DNA of 64,000 nucleotides from VSJD01 sp964617825 (GTDB taxonomy: Bacteria; Verrucomicrobiota; Kiritimatiellia; JAAZAB01), in assembly GCA_964617825.1 (NCBI GenBank), contig CAZTWL010000017.1:1-64000 (forward strand), written 5' to 3'. The notes under the pieces are model-generated. The model made no database searches and was not told the DNA's origin. It worked only from the letters and a program-made list of their open reading frames with translations. Shown piece after piece: positions 23,680 through 33,144 of the stretch (position 1 is its first letter; each line of letters starts with the position of its first letter). The translations under genes and the position numbers were made by a program.

Positions 23680-25944
23680 ATGCATTCGATCAACTTAAGA
23701 CCTGCATTCGGCAATGGGCGAGGAATATTTTGCGGGGCAGCGTTGTGCTCGCTTGCCCTCTGTTGCTGGCAACGGCCGGTCCAGGCTGCTGCAATGGAAA
23801 CCAACGCAGCAATCCGAATCGTTGCCCGGAATGATTTCGATGTCAATTCTGCGCTCAAACCTCCGGAAATTGCGGGTCGGCCGTTCTGGCTGATGCTGCC
23901 AGGCGGCGCCTTGCGCTTACGCTCAAGCACCAATCCGCCGCCAACCCCGAACGCGCTGACCAAGTATGCCGAGGACTCCGAACCCATGGTGCGTGATGCC
24001 GCGCATGAATATGCAAGTATTGATCTATACTCCTCAACCAATCCACCGATAATAGATGGAGCCCGCTTGCTCGAGTTGGAAAATCTGGACCAAAGAACAC
24101 CCTTTGTTCTGGCAGTTAAGCGGGCCAACTCGCGCACTTACCTGGACGATTTTCAGACGATTAACCACAAAGCCTATCGGCAGTGGAAGGCGGATTATCC
24201 CAACTTCCTTGGGTTCAATGCCGGGAGCGAGATTGATCCGGCGTATTGCGGTTTCCTTCGAACATCGCCAACCCAGCTTGTGGCGCGACTCCAGAATGCG
24301 GGCGCCTCCGAAACGGTCATTGCCCGGACTTTGGCCATTGCCGCCAATGCGGTCACAAGCAAGGAACAGGCCCTGATCGGTTTTCGCCAATTATATTTTG
24401 ATGGCGCCAAACGTTTCTTTTTTGACGATCCGGGCAAGCTCGCTTATTTGCACAGCGCTTGGTGCGTGGATCATCATTTGCTCGAATGGGGCGCTGGTCT
24501 CCTGACCTTGGAGACGACCAGCACGGGCCCGTATCGGCATCAGCAAGCCGTATCTTATGCCCGCGGTGCGGCGCGCCAATACGGCAAGCCCTGGAACTGG
24601 TATATGGCCGTCTGCTACAACGGTTGCAACGAAGACGGCAGCGGGGACAATAATGCGTTTCCCTACTACCTGACAACTAATGCCAAGCCCGTAACTAATG
24701 ACCCACCGGGGCATGTGCGCGGACCAACCTGCGGCATGTCGGTCTCACTTTTACGGCGCGACTTTTTTCTGGGCTACTTCAGCGGCGCGAGCTTTGTGCA
24801 GCCCGAGACCTATCCCTATGCCTTCTGGCAATACAAAGACCAGGATCGGAAAGAATTCGAACTCTCGCTTCACGGCAAGGCTATGAAGGAGATGATGGAT
24901 TTCAGTCGAAAATATCCCGATCGCGGCGTGAGCTATGCCCCCGTGGCCTTGTTGGTCCCGCACAATCAGGCCCAGTCCTGCTGGGGTGCCAGTTCATTCT
25001 TCTATTTTCCGGTGACCCGCGCGGACACGATGATCGACGCTTTTCATTTTACGCTTTTGCCCCATGCGCAGAATTCGAAAAACGGACAGGAAGGCTGCCT
25101 GCATAACAGCGTTTACGGCGATATCTACGATGTTCTCCGGCCCAATCCGCCGGAAGGTCCCGTGTCATTGGCGGTCCTGCAGAACTACCCGGTGGCCATC
25201 ATGCTGGGCGACTTCGATCTGGACCGGTATGTGGCCAAGCGTCTGATGAAATACGTGAAGAATGGCGGAACATTGGTGATCAATACCCGCCAGCTTAACA
25301 AGTATGTGTCGGCGGATTTCCTCGGCGCGGAGCGCACCGGCAAAGTCTGCGGGACTGAAGGCAAGGTAATTTCCGCCGACAGCCGGATGGCGGTGACGTT
25401 GACGGAACCATATGATTACGATCAGATCGAACTCCGGGGCGCCCGTCCGCTGTGGCTTGATCGGGCCGGCGGCGTTCTGGCCAGCATCAATGACTATGGG
25501 CGCGGGCGAGTGATCCTGACTACCGCTGACTACCTGATGCCCCGCAAAGCGGTCTATACTCCGGGCGCCAGGGCCGAGATTCTCGATACCCTGGTCAAGG
25601 GCAAGGATCTGCCTTTGATCGCACTGCTGATGCGGCAAATTGTCGGCGAAGTTTTGCCCGTCGAAGTAAAGGGCGATATCGAGTACGGATTAAACAGAGT
25701 TTCAGACGGCTGGTGGGTCTACCTGATCAACAACAAGGGGGTGACCAAGTTTACGCGCACAGCCGAAAAGCTCGATCCGAATGCAACCGCCAGAGTTACC
25801 ATTGCTCTGCGGAACTTGGCGGTCACAGGCGTGCGCGAGTTGCGCGCGGACAAGGACCTTGCCTGGGAAAAGGATCAAAAGACTGTTACGCTCGATGTCG
25901 GGCCGGGCGATATCCGGGTAGTGAAGATAAGCACATTTCCATAG
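23680..25944 (+). CDS. Paralogue E of the exported family (subgroup 2)
   Basis: 754 residues. Signal peptide ends around VQA-AAMET. AAAGGA lies upstream of ATG 23680. Subgroup-2 start KPPEIAGRPFWLM and STNPPPT. The first acidic motif reads GFNAGSEIDPAYCGF, so the Asp before the invariant Glu is Ser. LTLETTSTG and VQPETYPY follow. It is most similar to the next gene (F), with near-identical DNA at the start of the mature region, which indicates tandem duplication. The C-terminal domain has its own sequence (LAVTGVRELRADKDLAW). Confidence 0.78.
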   Translation: MHSINLRPAFGNGRGIFCGAALCSLALCCWQRPVQAAAMETNAAIRIVARNDFDVNSALKPPEIAGRPFWLMLPGGALRLRSSTNPPPTPNALTKYAEDSEPMVRDAAHEYASIDLYSSTNPPIIDGARLLELENLDQRTPFVLAVKRANSRTYLDDFQTINHKAYRQWKADYPNFLGFNAGSEIDPAYCGFLRTSPTQLVARLQNAGASETVIARTLAIAANAVTSKEQALIGFRQLYFDGAKRFFFDDPGKLAYLHSAWCVDHHLLEWGAGLLTLETTSTGPYRHQQAVSYARGAARQYGKPWNWYMAVCYNGCNEDGSGDNNAFPYYLTTNAKPVTNDPPGHVRGPTCGMSVSLLRRDFFLGYFSGASFVQPETYPYAFWQYKDQDRKEFELSLHGKAMKEMMDFSRKYPDRGVSYAPVALLVPHNQAQSCWGASSFFYFPVTRADTMIDAFHFTLLPHAQNSKNGQEGCLHNSVYGDIYDVLRPNPPEGPVSLAVLQNYPVAIMLGDFDLDRYVAKRLMKYVKNGGTLVINTRQLNKYVSADFLGAERTGKVCGTEGKVISADSRMAVTLTEPYDYDQIELRGARPLWLDRAGGVLASINDYGRGRVILTTADYLMPRKAVYTPGARAEILDTLVKGKDLPLIALLMRQIVGEVLPVEVKGDIEYGLNRVSDGWWVYLINNKGVTKFTRTAEKLDPNATARVTIALRNLAVTGVRELRADKDLAWEKDQKTVTLDVGPGDIRVVKISTFP

Positions 25945-25984
25945 AGCCACAGCAGATTAAAGCGTTCAGTTAAGAGGAATTGCC

Positions 25985-28249
25985 ATGAAGAAAATAAAGC
26001 ACGTTTCTGTGTTTGCCGCCGGAAGGCGCATCCTAGGTCATGCGCCGTTGATAGCTGCCGTAATGTGCGGATGTCAGCTTGCAGCTGGAGCGGTTGCGAT
26101 CGAAACCAACGCAGCCATCCGGATCGTTGCCCGGAATGATTTCAATGTCAATCCCGCGCTCAAGCCGCCGGAAATCTCCGGCAGGCCGTTCTGGCTGATG
26201 TTGGAAGGAGGCCGGCTGCGTTGCAGTTCGGACACCAATCCTCCGCCGGCCAGGAACGAACTGGCGCAATTTGCCGTTGCCACGGAACCTATGGTGCGCG
26301 ATGCTGCCGTTTATTACTACGGAATCGACCTGTTTTCTTCCACAAATCCCCTGACTGTTGATGGCGCCCGGCTGTTTGACTTGGAAAACATTACGACCAA
26401 TACTCCGTTTATCCTTTCGGTAAAAGGGGCCAAGTCTCAGAATTACTTGGGCGATTTTAAGACCATTAATCATAAAATGTATCGTCAGTGGAAGGCGAAG
26501 CATTCGAATTTCTTGGGGTTCTATGCCGAAAACGAAATTGACGGAGTGTATTGCGGCTTCCTGCAATGTGCAACGACCCAACATGTAGCACGGCTCAAGA
26601 AATCAGGAGCATCGGAAAAGGCCATTGACCGAACATTGGAAATCGCTGCCGACGCGGTTAAGGGGCGTGACCAGGTTGTGGAAGGCTTTCGTCAATTGTT
26701 TTACGAAGGCGCGCCGCGATTCTTTTTCGACGATCCTGACAAAATGATCTATTTGCATAGCGTCATGTGCGTGGATCATTATCTGCTCGAATGGGGTACG
26801 GCGCTCTCGATCCTGGAAACGACAAACCAGGGACCATATCGGCATCAGCAGGGCATGGCTTCGGCCCGCGGCGCGGCTCGCCAATATGGCAAGCCCTGGG
26901 AATGGTATATGGCCCTCTGTTATCATGGGTGTCAGGAAAACGGGGAAGGAGACATTGGCGCCGCTTTTCCGTATTACCTGACAACGAATCAAAATCCGGT
27001 TGTGGCGTCCGGCCACATCCGCGGCCCAACCTGCGGACTATCGCCTTCGCTTATGCGGCGTGACTTTTTTATGGGTTACCTCAGCGGCGCCAGCATTGTG
27101 CAGCCGGAAACGTATCCGTATGCGTTTTGGAAATATAAAGACAATAAGTATGGCCAATACGAGCTTTCGCCGCATGGCAAGGCGATGAAGGCGATGTATG
27201 ATTTCAGCCAGAAATTCCCGGATCGCGGCGTGAGCTATGCTCCCGTGGCCCTGTTGTTGCCTTTCAATCATGCCCAGTCCTGCTATGGCGGAGCTTCGTT
27301 CCGTTATTTTCCCATGACACGTGCGGACACAATGATTGACGCCTTCCAATTCACGATTGTGCCGCATTCGCATGACACGCGAAAAGGCAAGGAAGGCTGT
27401 CTCTCAAATAACGAGTTTGGCGATATTTACGACGTCATTCGGCCCGATCCGCCGAGCGGTCCGGTGCCGTTGGCGGTCCTGAAAAATTATTCCGTGGCGG
27501 TCCTGCTCGGTGGTTTCGATCTTGATAAGGCCGTGGCCAAGCGGTTGCAACAGTATGTGCGCGAAGGAGGCACTCTGATTGTCAATACTCGCCAGCTCAA
27601 CAACAATTTCCCGGAAGATTTTATTGGCGCGGAGCGCACGGGCAAAGTCGGCGGCATCGAGGGTAAGGTGCAAACGGCTGATGGCCGGGCAACGGTGACA
27701 TTATCCGAACCATACGATTACGATCAGATCGAACTCCGGGGAGCCAGGCCTCTCTGGATTGATCAGGCCGGCGGTATCATTGCCAGTTTGAACGACTATG
27801 GACGTGGGCGGGTGGTCCTGACTACCGTTGATTTCATGGTGCCGCGACAAGCGCTCAACAGCCAAAGCGGCAATGCCGAACATATTCTGAGTTCATTGGC
27901 CGAAGGTAAGGACCTGCCGCTGATCAAACTCCTGATGCGTCAAATTACGGACGAGGTGTTGCCGGTCGAAGTGCGGGGCGATATCCAATACGGACTTAAC
28001 AAGGTTGCCGACGGATGGTGGGTTTACCTGATCAACAACAAGGGCGTGACCAAGTTTACGCGCACGGCTGAAAAGCTCGATCCGGCCGCCACCGCCAAGG
28101 TTACCATTGCCCTGCGGGACTTGAAGGTAACAGGGGGCAGTGAACTGCTCACTGATAAAGCCCCGGCTTGGGACAAGACGCAAAAGCTAGTGACCATTGA
28201 CGTGGGTCCCGGCGATATCCGTATCGTGAAATTAACCGTTGCGCCGTGA
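25985..28249 (+). CDS. Paralogue F of the exported family (subgroup 2)
   Basis: 754 residues, the same length as E, starting 40 bases after it. AGAGGAA precedes ATG 25985. Signal peptide ends near AGA-VAIET. The first acidic motif is ENEIDGVYCGF: here the invariant Glu follows Asn, exactly the Asn-Glu pair typical of the acid/base in clan GH-A enzymes, which supports that assignment for the family. ILETTNQG and VQPETYPY follow. Tandem copy of E with diverged C-terminus (LKVTGGSELLTDKAPAW). Confidence 0.78.
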   Translation: MKKIKHVSVFAAGRRILGHAPLIAAVMCGCQLAAGAVAIETNAAIRIVARNDFNVNPALKPPEISGRPFWLMLEGGRLRCSSDTNPPPARNELAQFAVATEPMVRDAAVYYYGIDLFSSTNPLTVDGARLFDLENITTNTPFILSVKGAKSQNYLGDFKTINHKMYRQWKAKHSNFLGFYAENEIDGVYCGFLQCATTQHVARLKKSGASEKAIDRTLEIAADAVKGRDQVVEGFRQLFYEGAPRFFFDDPDKMIYLHSVMCVDHYLLEWGTALSILETTNQGPYRHQQGMASARGAARQYGKPWEWYMALCYHGCQENGEGDIGAAFPYYLTTNQNPVVASGHIRGPTCGLSPSLMRRDFFMGYLSGASIVQPETYPYAFWKYKDNKYGQYELSPHGKAMKAMYDFSQKFPDRGVSYAPVALLLPFNHAQSCYGGASFRYFPMTRADTMIDAFQFTIVPHSHDTRKGKEGCLSNNEFGDIYDVIRPDPPSGPVPLAVLKNYSVAVLLGGFDLDKAVAKRLQQYVREGGTLIVNTRQLNNNFPEDFIGAERTGKVGGIEGKVQTADGRATVTLSEPYDYDQIELRGARPLWIDQAGGIIASLNDYGRGRVVLTTVDFMVPRQALNSQSGNAEHILSSLAEGKDLPLIKLLMRQITDEVLPVEVRGDIQYGLNKVADGWWVYLINNKGVTKFTRTAEKLDPAATAKVTIALRDLKVTGGSELLTDKAPAWDKTQKLVTIDVGPGDIRIVKLTVAP

Positions 28250-28418
28250 TGAATGTTGGGAAAATATCCATCAAATGCGGCTCCGCATCAGGGGGGCAAA
28301 GGATTGTGTTTCCCATAATGGTCTGAATTTTCGAGTCTGGACTGTGACGAGATGACATAGGGTGCTTTTTCAAGACTGATTTATACGCAAGGATTGAGGT
28401 TCAAATGGAGGGCTCGTT

Positions 28419-29933
28419 ATGAAAAAATCGGTTCGCGTGCTTGTTTTCCTGGCAATGTGGCTTGGGTGTATGGCGGTACAGGCAGCCACAACCTATTATT
28501 GCGTGGCTACCAACGGCAGCGATGCGGTTGCCAATCCCGGCACAAGCTGGGAGTCGCCTCTGCTCACAATCAGCAACGCGCTAGCCAAGTCTGTTGCTGC
28601 AGATGTGATTCTGGTATCCAATGGGACATATAAGTTGGCACAGCAAATATCAGTCAATAAGGGGGTAACAATTCAGGGGGTTAACGGTCCGGAAACGGTC
28701 GTCGTGGATGGCAACCAAGTTACCCGTTGTTTCTATGTCACTGCTGTCGCACTTCTCGCGAACATGACTTTGGCCAACGGATATACCAATGGCAATGGTG
28801 GGGGATTGTATCTGGACAATGCCGGGGCGTGCGTCACCAACTGCATTATTCGCGATAATCTTACGACCAACAGCGGTAGTGCAACTGCACATGGAGGTGG
28901 CGTCTTCATTAGCGCAACGGGCGGTATTCTCTCAAATTGTTTCATTATCGGCAATCAGGCCACACACAAGTATTATGGAGATAAAAATAACGGCGGCGGT
29001 GTCTATATGTTGAATGGACAGGTAACCCGTTGCCTGATCGCATCCAATGCCGTCCGCAATTGGGACAGTGCCGGCTGGTCTCAGGGCGGCGGCATTTATG
29101 TGTTTAGCGGTATGGCAAGTGGCTGCACGATCAGCAATAATTATTCGAGCAATAGCGGTGGCGGCAGCTATGGGTCGCTCTCCAATTGCATTATTGCCGA
29201 GAATAGTTGCTATAAAAGCGGCGGTGGGTCGACATTGGGTTCATCGCCACTCGGTCAACGTCTGGTCTATTGCACGATAATCAGCAATCGATGTGGTTAC
29301 CAGGGGTATGGCGGCGGGGTATACATCGATTCGGCTGCTGGTCTTCTTAACTGCGTGGTCCAGGGCAATCGCGCTTATTACGTGGCAGGCATATCGGCCA
29401 GCAGCGTCACGGGCATTTGGAATACCCTGATCTGCCAGAACGTTTCCACCGGCGACTGGGGCTATGGCAGCGGCATCAATATAGGCGGCGGCAGTGTCGG
29501 CCGGCCAACGTCGTTAGTTAACTGCACGATCGTCAGCAACTATCCCGGGCATGGGGTTTGTTTCAATGACGCATCGCGGCCGCAGAATATCACAAATTGC
29601 ATCGTTGCCTATAACGGCAATACCGGCGTCAGCGACATCAAATTTTTCGGCACAACTTACACGACCAACGTTTTTTATTCCTGCTGCTGCCCAACAACGG
29701 TCTTGCCGGCCAATCAGGGCAATATTACCAATGCGCCGATGTTCAAGGATTTTGTTAGCGGCAACTACCGGCTTGCGACGGGATCGCCATGCATCAATGC
29801 CGGTGCGAATCTGGCGGGCATGGCCGATACTGTGGATTTGGATGGCCATTTGCGGATCGACAAGTTCAGTGGCCGTATAGATATAGGCGCCTATGAATAT
29901 TTGCTGCATGGCACGCTGTTCTTGATGCGTTAA
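28419..29933 (+). CDS. Secreted right-handed beta-helix protein 3
   Basis: 504 residues. GGAGG lies seven bases before ATG 28419. The signal peptide ends near VQA-ATTYY. Ten or more beta-helix coils are recognisable from Asn/Cys ladders (NCII, NCTIVS) and GGG turns. It is longer than the other two beta-helix proteins and differs at the N-terminus (YYCVATNGSDAVANPGTSW, a common start of choice-of-anchor-Q proteins). The end is VDLDGHLRIDKFSGRIDIGA then YEYLLHGTLFLMR, so the terminal GT-x-F-x-x-R tail is shared with the other two. The 169 bases upstream carry only a short hairpin. Confidence 0.8.
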   Translation: MKKSVRVLVFLAMWLGCMAVQAATTYYCVATNGSDAVANPGTSWESPLLTISNALAKSVAADVILVSNGTYKLAQQISVNKGVTIQGVNGPETVVVDGNQVTRCFYVTAVALLANMTLANGYTNGNGGGLYLDNAGACVTNCIIRDNLTTNSGSATAHGGGVFISATGGILSNCFIIGNQATHKYYGDKNNGGGVYMLNGQVTRCLIASNAVRNWDSAGWSQGGGIYVFSGMASGCTISNNYSSNSGGGSYGSLSNCIIAENSCYKSGGGSTLGSSPLGQRLVYCTIISNRCGYQGYGGGVYIDSAAGLLNCVVQGNRAYYVAGISASSVTGIWNTLICQNVSTGDWGYGSGINIGGGSVGRPTSLVNCTIVSNYPGHGVCFNDASRPQNITNCIVAYNGNTGVSDIKFFGTTYTTNVFYSCCCPTTVLPANQGNITNAPMFKDFVSGNYRLATGSPCINAGANLAGMADTVDLDGHLRIDKFSGRIDIGAYEYLLHGTLFLMR

Positions 29934-29978
29934 CGCTGTGATTAGAAGCGATTCCATCCGACACAAGGAGACCAAACG

Positions 29979-32588
29979 ATGCGTATAACCCCCTCCATTA
30001 TGAAAACCTTGACGCTGCTTGGAATCCTGGCCGCATGCAAAACGGCGCTTGGCGCGGATGTCCAGCCGACGGTTAGCATGCCGGCCTGGCCGGAATATAC
30101 TGGCCGGCTGGTCGTATCAACGAACTTCGATTTGCCTCAGGAATGGGCGCCGCAGCCGGTGATAGGGAGTCCGTTCTGGATATACGCGCCTCAGCCTGCG
30201 CGCTATTCGAATGAACTGGCAAAGATTTATGCGGAAACATCCCTGCGTCCCATGTTCGATGAAGGTGTGCGAGCATATTACCTGCAGTCGCTGATCGATG
30301 AGGAACGCAACGCATATAATCGCCTGCTCCTGAGAGAGGTTGAGATTTTCGGGGCGGATAGCGACCGGAATCTGGCGCCCCAAGCCTCCGTTTCCGCGGA
30401 AGCGGAAGGAGCGCAAATCAAATATATCGAGCGGGTTAACGATGCGGATATTTCGCTGCAAAGCGCATGTTATTCATCCCCCGCCAGATACGGTGCCGAC
30501 CAGAAGGCCTGGGTCGCATTTGCATTCGACAAGGATGTTCGCATCCAGCGTGTTGTCATTCATGGCGGCCGACCCAAGGCCGAGGGAACCAACGTATACG
30601 CCCAACTGCCCAGCCGGTTTGTCATTCAATATCAAGCACAGGGTGGTTGGAAGGATATACCCGGGACAGCGGTGCTAACCAACAACCAAGCCCGCTGCGA
30701 ACTGCGCTTTGATCCGATATCTGCGAAAGCCATTCGCATTCGCGTGGATTCGCAATCGGCTGTTCTTGATGTGTCGGCCCTGAAGTTGAGAGACTTAAAA
30801 ATCGATCCTGATCGGCCGTTTTTCATTTCGGATGGCGAGTCGCGTCCGCCGTTCCGTTGTTTCGAGGAGGCGCGCGTTAACAAGGAAGATTATGCGCGCT
30901 GGAAGAATGAAAACACCAATTTTATCGGGTTTTTTTGTGGAACGGAGTGGGATAACGATTACGGATATTTGCACAACACCAACAATATCGCGAGCGTCAG
31001 AAATCGCGGAGCATCGGAAAACGTCCTTGCCATGATCCAGGAGCGTTTTTGGAACCACACCAATCGGGATCAAGCAATGAACGCGTTGCATACCTACCAT
31101 CAGGCGATCAGAACGCGTCACTTCGATGACTTGGATAAAATGATGTTCATGGATTGCGGCCGCGCTTTGAATCATTATGCCATGGAGTGGGGAGGGGGGA
31201 TTCCCTGGATCGAGACCACCTGCGCCGGATATCAGCGTCACCAGCCGCAAATGTATTTTGTGCGGGGCGCCAGCCGCCAGTACGGCAAGCCTTGGGGGTG
31301 GTATGTGGCCCTGGGAATGGTTGATAAAGACGGATATGTTGACCCTGACTATATGGGCAAATCAGGCGGTGGCCCCGATTTTGGCATCTCGCCGTCGTTG
31401 AACAAGCGTGACCGGTACTTGGCCTATCTGGCGGGCGCTAATTTCCTGCACTGCGAGTGTTTCCCTTTCGCCTATTGCTTGGATAAGGACCACGACGGCG
31501 TCTGGGAGCTTTCTCCGCATGGCGAGGTGCTGCGCGAATGGTACGATTTTATTCGGAAGCATCCGGACAGAGGAATCAGCTATGCGCCGATCGCGCTTGC
31601 TTTGCCTTTTTCCCACGGACAAAGCCCCATTACCGGAGGGCCGATCTGGGGCCAATTTCCCCAGGAGCGGTCCGATCACATGATCGAGGCGTTTCTGCGT
31701 GTCATTGTTCCCTGGCACAACGGCAAACATGAGCAGGAATACGCGTTGGCAAATAGCCCTTTCGGTGATTTGTTCGATATCATTTTGCCCGATCCGCCCA
31801 GCGGACCTGTGGCCGCAAAGATTTTGTCCGGCTATAAGGCTATGATTCTCGTGGGCGATTTTGCCCCGAGCCAGCCGGTGGTTGATCGCTTGATGAACTA
31901 TGTGCAAAACGGCGGGACGCTGGTGATGAACATCAAACAAGTTGGCCAAAACTGTCCTGCCAGCTTCATTGGAGTCGAACCCTCAGGCAAGGCAATCCCC
32001 GTGCGCTCACCCGTGCGTTCGCTGATGAGCCCAGAGACGATGTCCCTGCCGAATGCCTATATGTTCGATCCGGTGATTTTGAAAGGCGCCCGTCCTATTC
32101 TAGTGGATGCCGACAACCGGGTCATGGCCTGCGTCAACGAGTTTGGCAGAGGACGCCTGGTGCTTGCCACCGTGGATTATCTGTTGCCCGAGAATTTGGG
32201 CAATATGCGCGTTCCGACCTATTCCAAGTGGCAGGGTAAGGAGACATTTCCATTCATATCATTTCTGCTCGCCAGATTGGTTCACGAAGTCATCCCGGTT
32301 GATGTGACAGGCGATATTCAATATGGATTCAACAAGGTATCCGACGGCTGGTGGATATACCTGATCAACAACAAGGGAATCTATAAAAGCGCGCGTAACC
32401 CGCAGCGGCTGGATACCGATCAGACGGCAACGGTAGAAATAGGGTTGCGTAATTTGAAGCCTCTATCCATTACGGATTTGCGGTCCAACGTTGCAATTCA
32501 ATGGGATACAGCAAAGAACTCATTGCTTGTGCGCGTGGCGCCGGGCGATGTCAACATTATTAAAATCAAAACAGAAGGCGGGAACTGA
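29979..32588 (+). CDS. Paralogue G of the exported family with an inserted discoidin-like (F5/8C) domain
   Basis: 869 residues, about 115 longer than its relatives. Signal peptide ends near ALG-ADV. The extra length is a discoidin/F5/8 type C-like module at ~127-277, starting RNLAPQASVSA and ending VSALKLRDLKID. It is inserted where the other copies have a short strand (AARLNEAEFDP in A). The segment just before it, LLLREVEIFG (117-125), itself looks like the last strand of a discoidin domain. The acidic motifs are kept: GFFCGTEWDND (E323), WIETTCAG (E412), LHCECFPF (E493). It is the most divergent copy. AAGGAG precedes ATG 29979. The stop overlaps the start of a free-standing discoidin gene (TGATG). 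Confidence 0.78.
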   Translation: MRITPSIMKTLTLLGILAACKTALGADVQPTVSMPAWPEYTGRLVVSTNFDLPQEWAPQPVIGSPFWIYAPQPARYSNELAKIYAETSLRPMFDEGVRAYYLQSLIDEERNAYNRLLLREVEIFGADSDRNLAPQASVSAEAEGAQIKYIERVNDADISLQSACYSSPARYGADQKAWVAFAFDKDVRIQRVVIHGGRPKAEGTNVYAQLPSRFVIQYQAQGGWKDIPGTAVLTNNQARCELRFDPISAKAIRIRVDSQSAVLDVSALKLRDLKIDPDRPFFISDGESRPPFRCFEEARVNKEDYARWKNENTNFIGFFCGTEWDNDYGYLHNTNNIASVRNRGASENVLAMIQERFWNHTNRDQAMNALHTYHQAIRTRHFDDLDKMMFMDCGRALNHYAMEWGGGIPWIETTCAGYQRHQPQMYFVRGASRQYGKPWGWYVALGMVDKDGYVDPDYMGKSGGGPDFGISPSLNKRDRYLAYLAGANFLHCECFPFAYCLDKDHDGVWELSPHGEVLREWYDFIRKHPDRGISYAPIALALPFSHGQSPITGGPIWGQFPQERSDHMIEAFLRVIVPWHNGKHEQEYALANSPFGDLFDIILPDPPSGPVAAKILSGYKAMILVGDFAPSQPVVDRLMNYVQNGGTLVMNIKQVGQNCPASFIGVEPSGKAIPVRSPVRSLMSPETMSLPNAYMFDPVILKGARPILVDADNRVMACVNEFGRGRLVLATVDYLLPENLGNMRVPTYSKWQGKETFPFISFLLARLVHEVIPVDVTGDIQYGFNKVSDGWWIYLINNKGIYKSARNPQRLDTDQTATVEIGLRNLKPLSITDLRSNVAIQWDTAKNSLLVRVAPGDVNIIKIKTEGGN

Positions 32589-33103
32589 TGAGCAATCGCA
32601 TGATTTCATACCTGACCGGATTGTGTTGTGCAGCCGGCCTCGTGCCGCTTATGGCCTCAGCCCAGTCCTCTAATCTGGCGGACAACTGCCTGGTCAGTTG
32701 CAGCAATGGAACCAATCCGGAATATGCCGTGGACGGCAACCGAAGCGGCTGGTTCTGGGAATCCAAATGGCCTTGCTGGCTGGAAATCGATTTGGGGCAG
32801 GAACACGAATTAACCGCGATCAATCTGTTCATGTGGTGGGGGGGCGACAGGCGCTATTACCAATACGCGATTGCCGTCTCTCCCGATCGCGTTAAGTGGA
32901 CTGAGATTGTCGACGAACGGACAAATACGGCGCCAAGTACGGCTGAAGGCCGTCTTTATCCCTTCCGTCCGACACCGGCACGTTTTGTCCGATTGACCAC
33001 GACCAGTAACAACGTGAATGCTGCCGTCCATGTGCGGGAAATCGAAGTATATGGCAAAGGGGTGCCTGTGAACAAGCTCAACAGCCCGGGCGCCGGACGT
33101 TAA
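32588..33103 (+). CDS. Small exported discoidin (F5/8 type C, CBM32-like) protein
   Basis: 171 residues: a signal peptide (cleaved near ASA-QSS, residue ~25) and essentially one discoidin domain. Diagnostic segments are NPEYAVDGN, CWLEIDLGQ, YAIAVSPD, RFVRLTTTS and the closing strand VREIEVYGKG. The C-terminus is short (NKLNSPGAGR). These domains bind sugars in many PVC and Bacteroidota enzymes. Start ATG 32588 overlaps the stop of paralogue G (TGATG), so the two are translationally coupled and may act together. No catalytic domain is present. Confidence 0.85.
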   Translation: MSNRMISYLTGLCCAAGLVPLMASAQSSNLADNCLVSCSNGTNPEYAVDGNRSGWFWESKWPCWLEIDLGQEHELTAINLFMWWGGDRRYYQYAIAVSPDRVKWTEIVDERTNTAPSTAEGRLYPFRPTPARFVRLTTTSNNVNAAVHVREIEVYGKGVPVNKLNSPGAGR

Positions 33104-33144
33104 GTTCTTAACATCAAGTTGGGCATACAAATAAGGATATCGAT

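Noticed and set aside
28275..28288. ATGCGG-CT-CCGCAT hairpin after paralogue F
   Set aside because: Short, with a 2-base loop and no T run; not enough for a terminator call.
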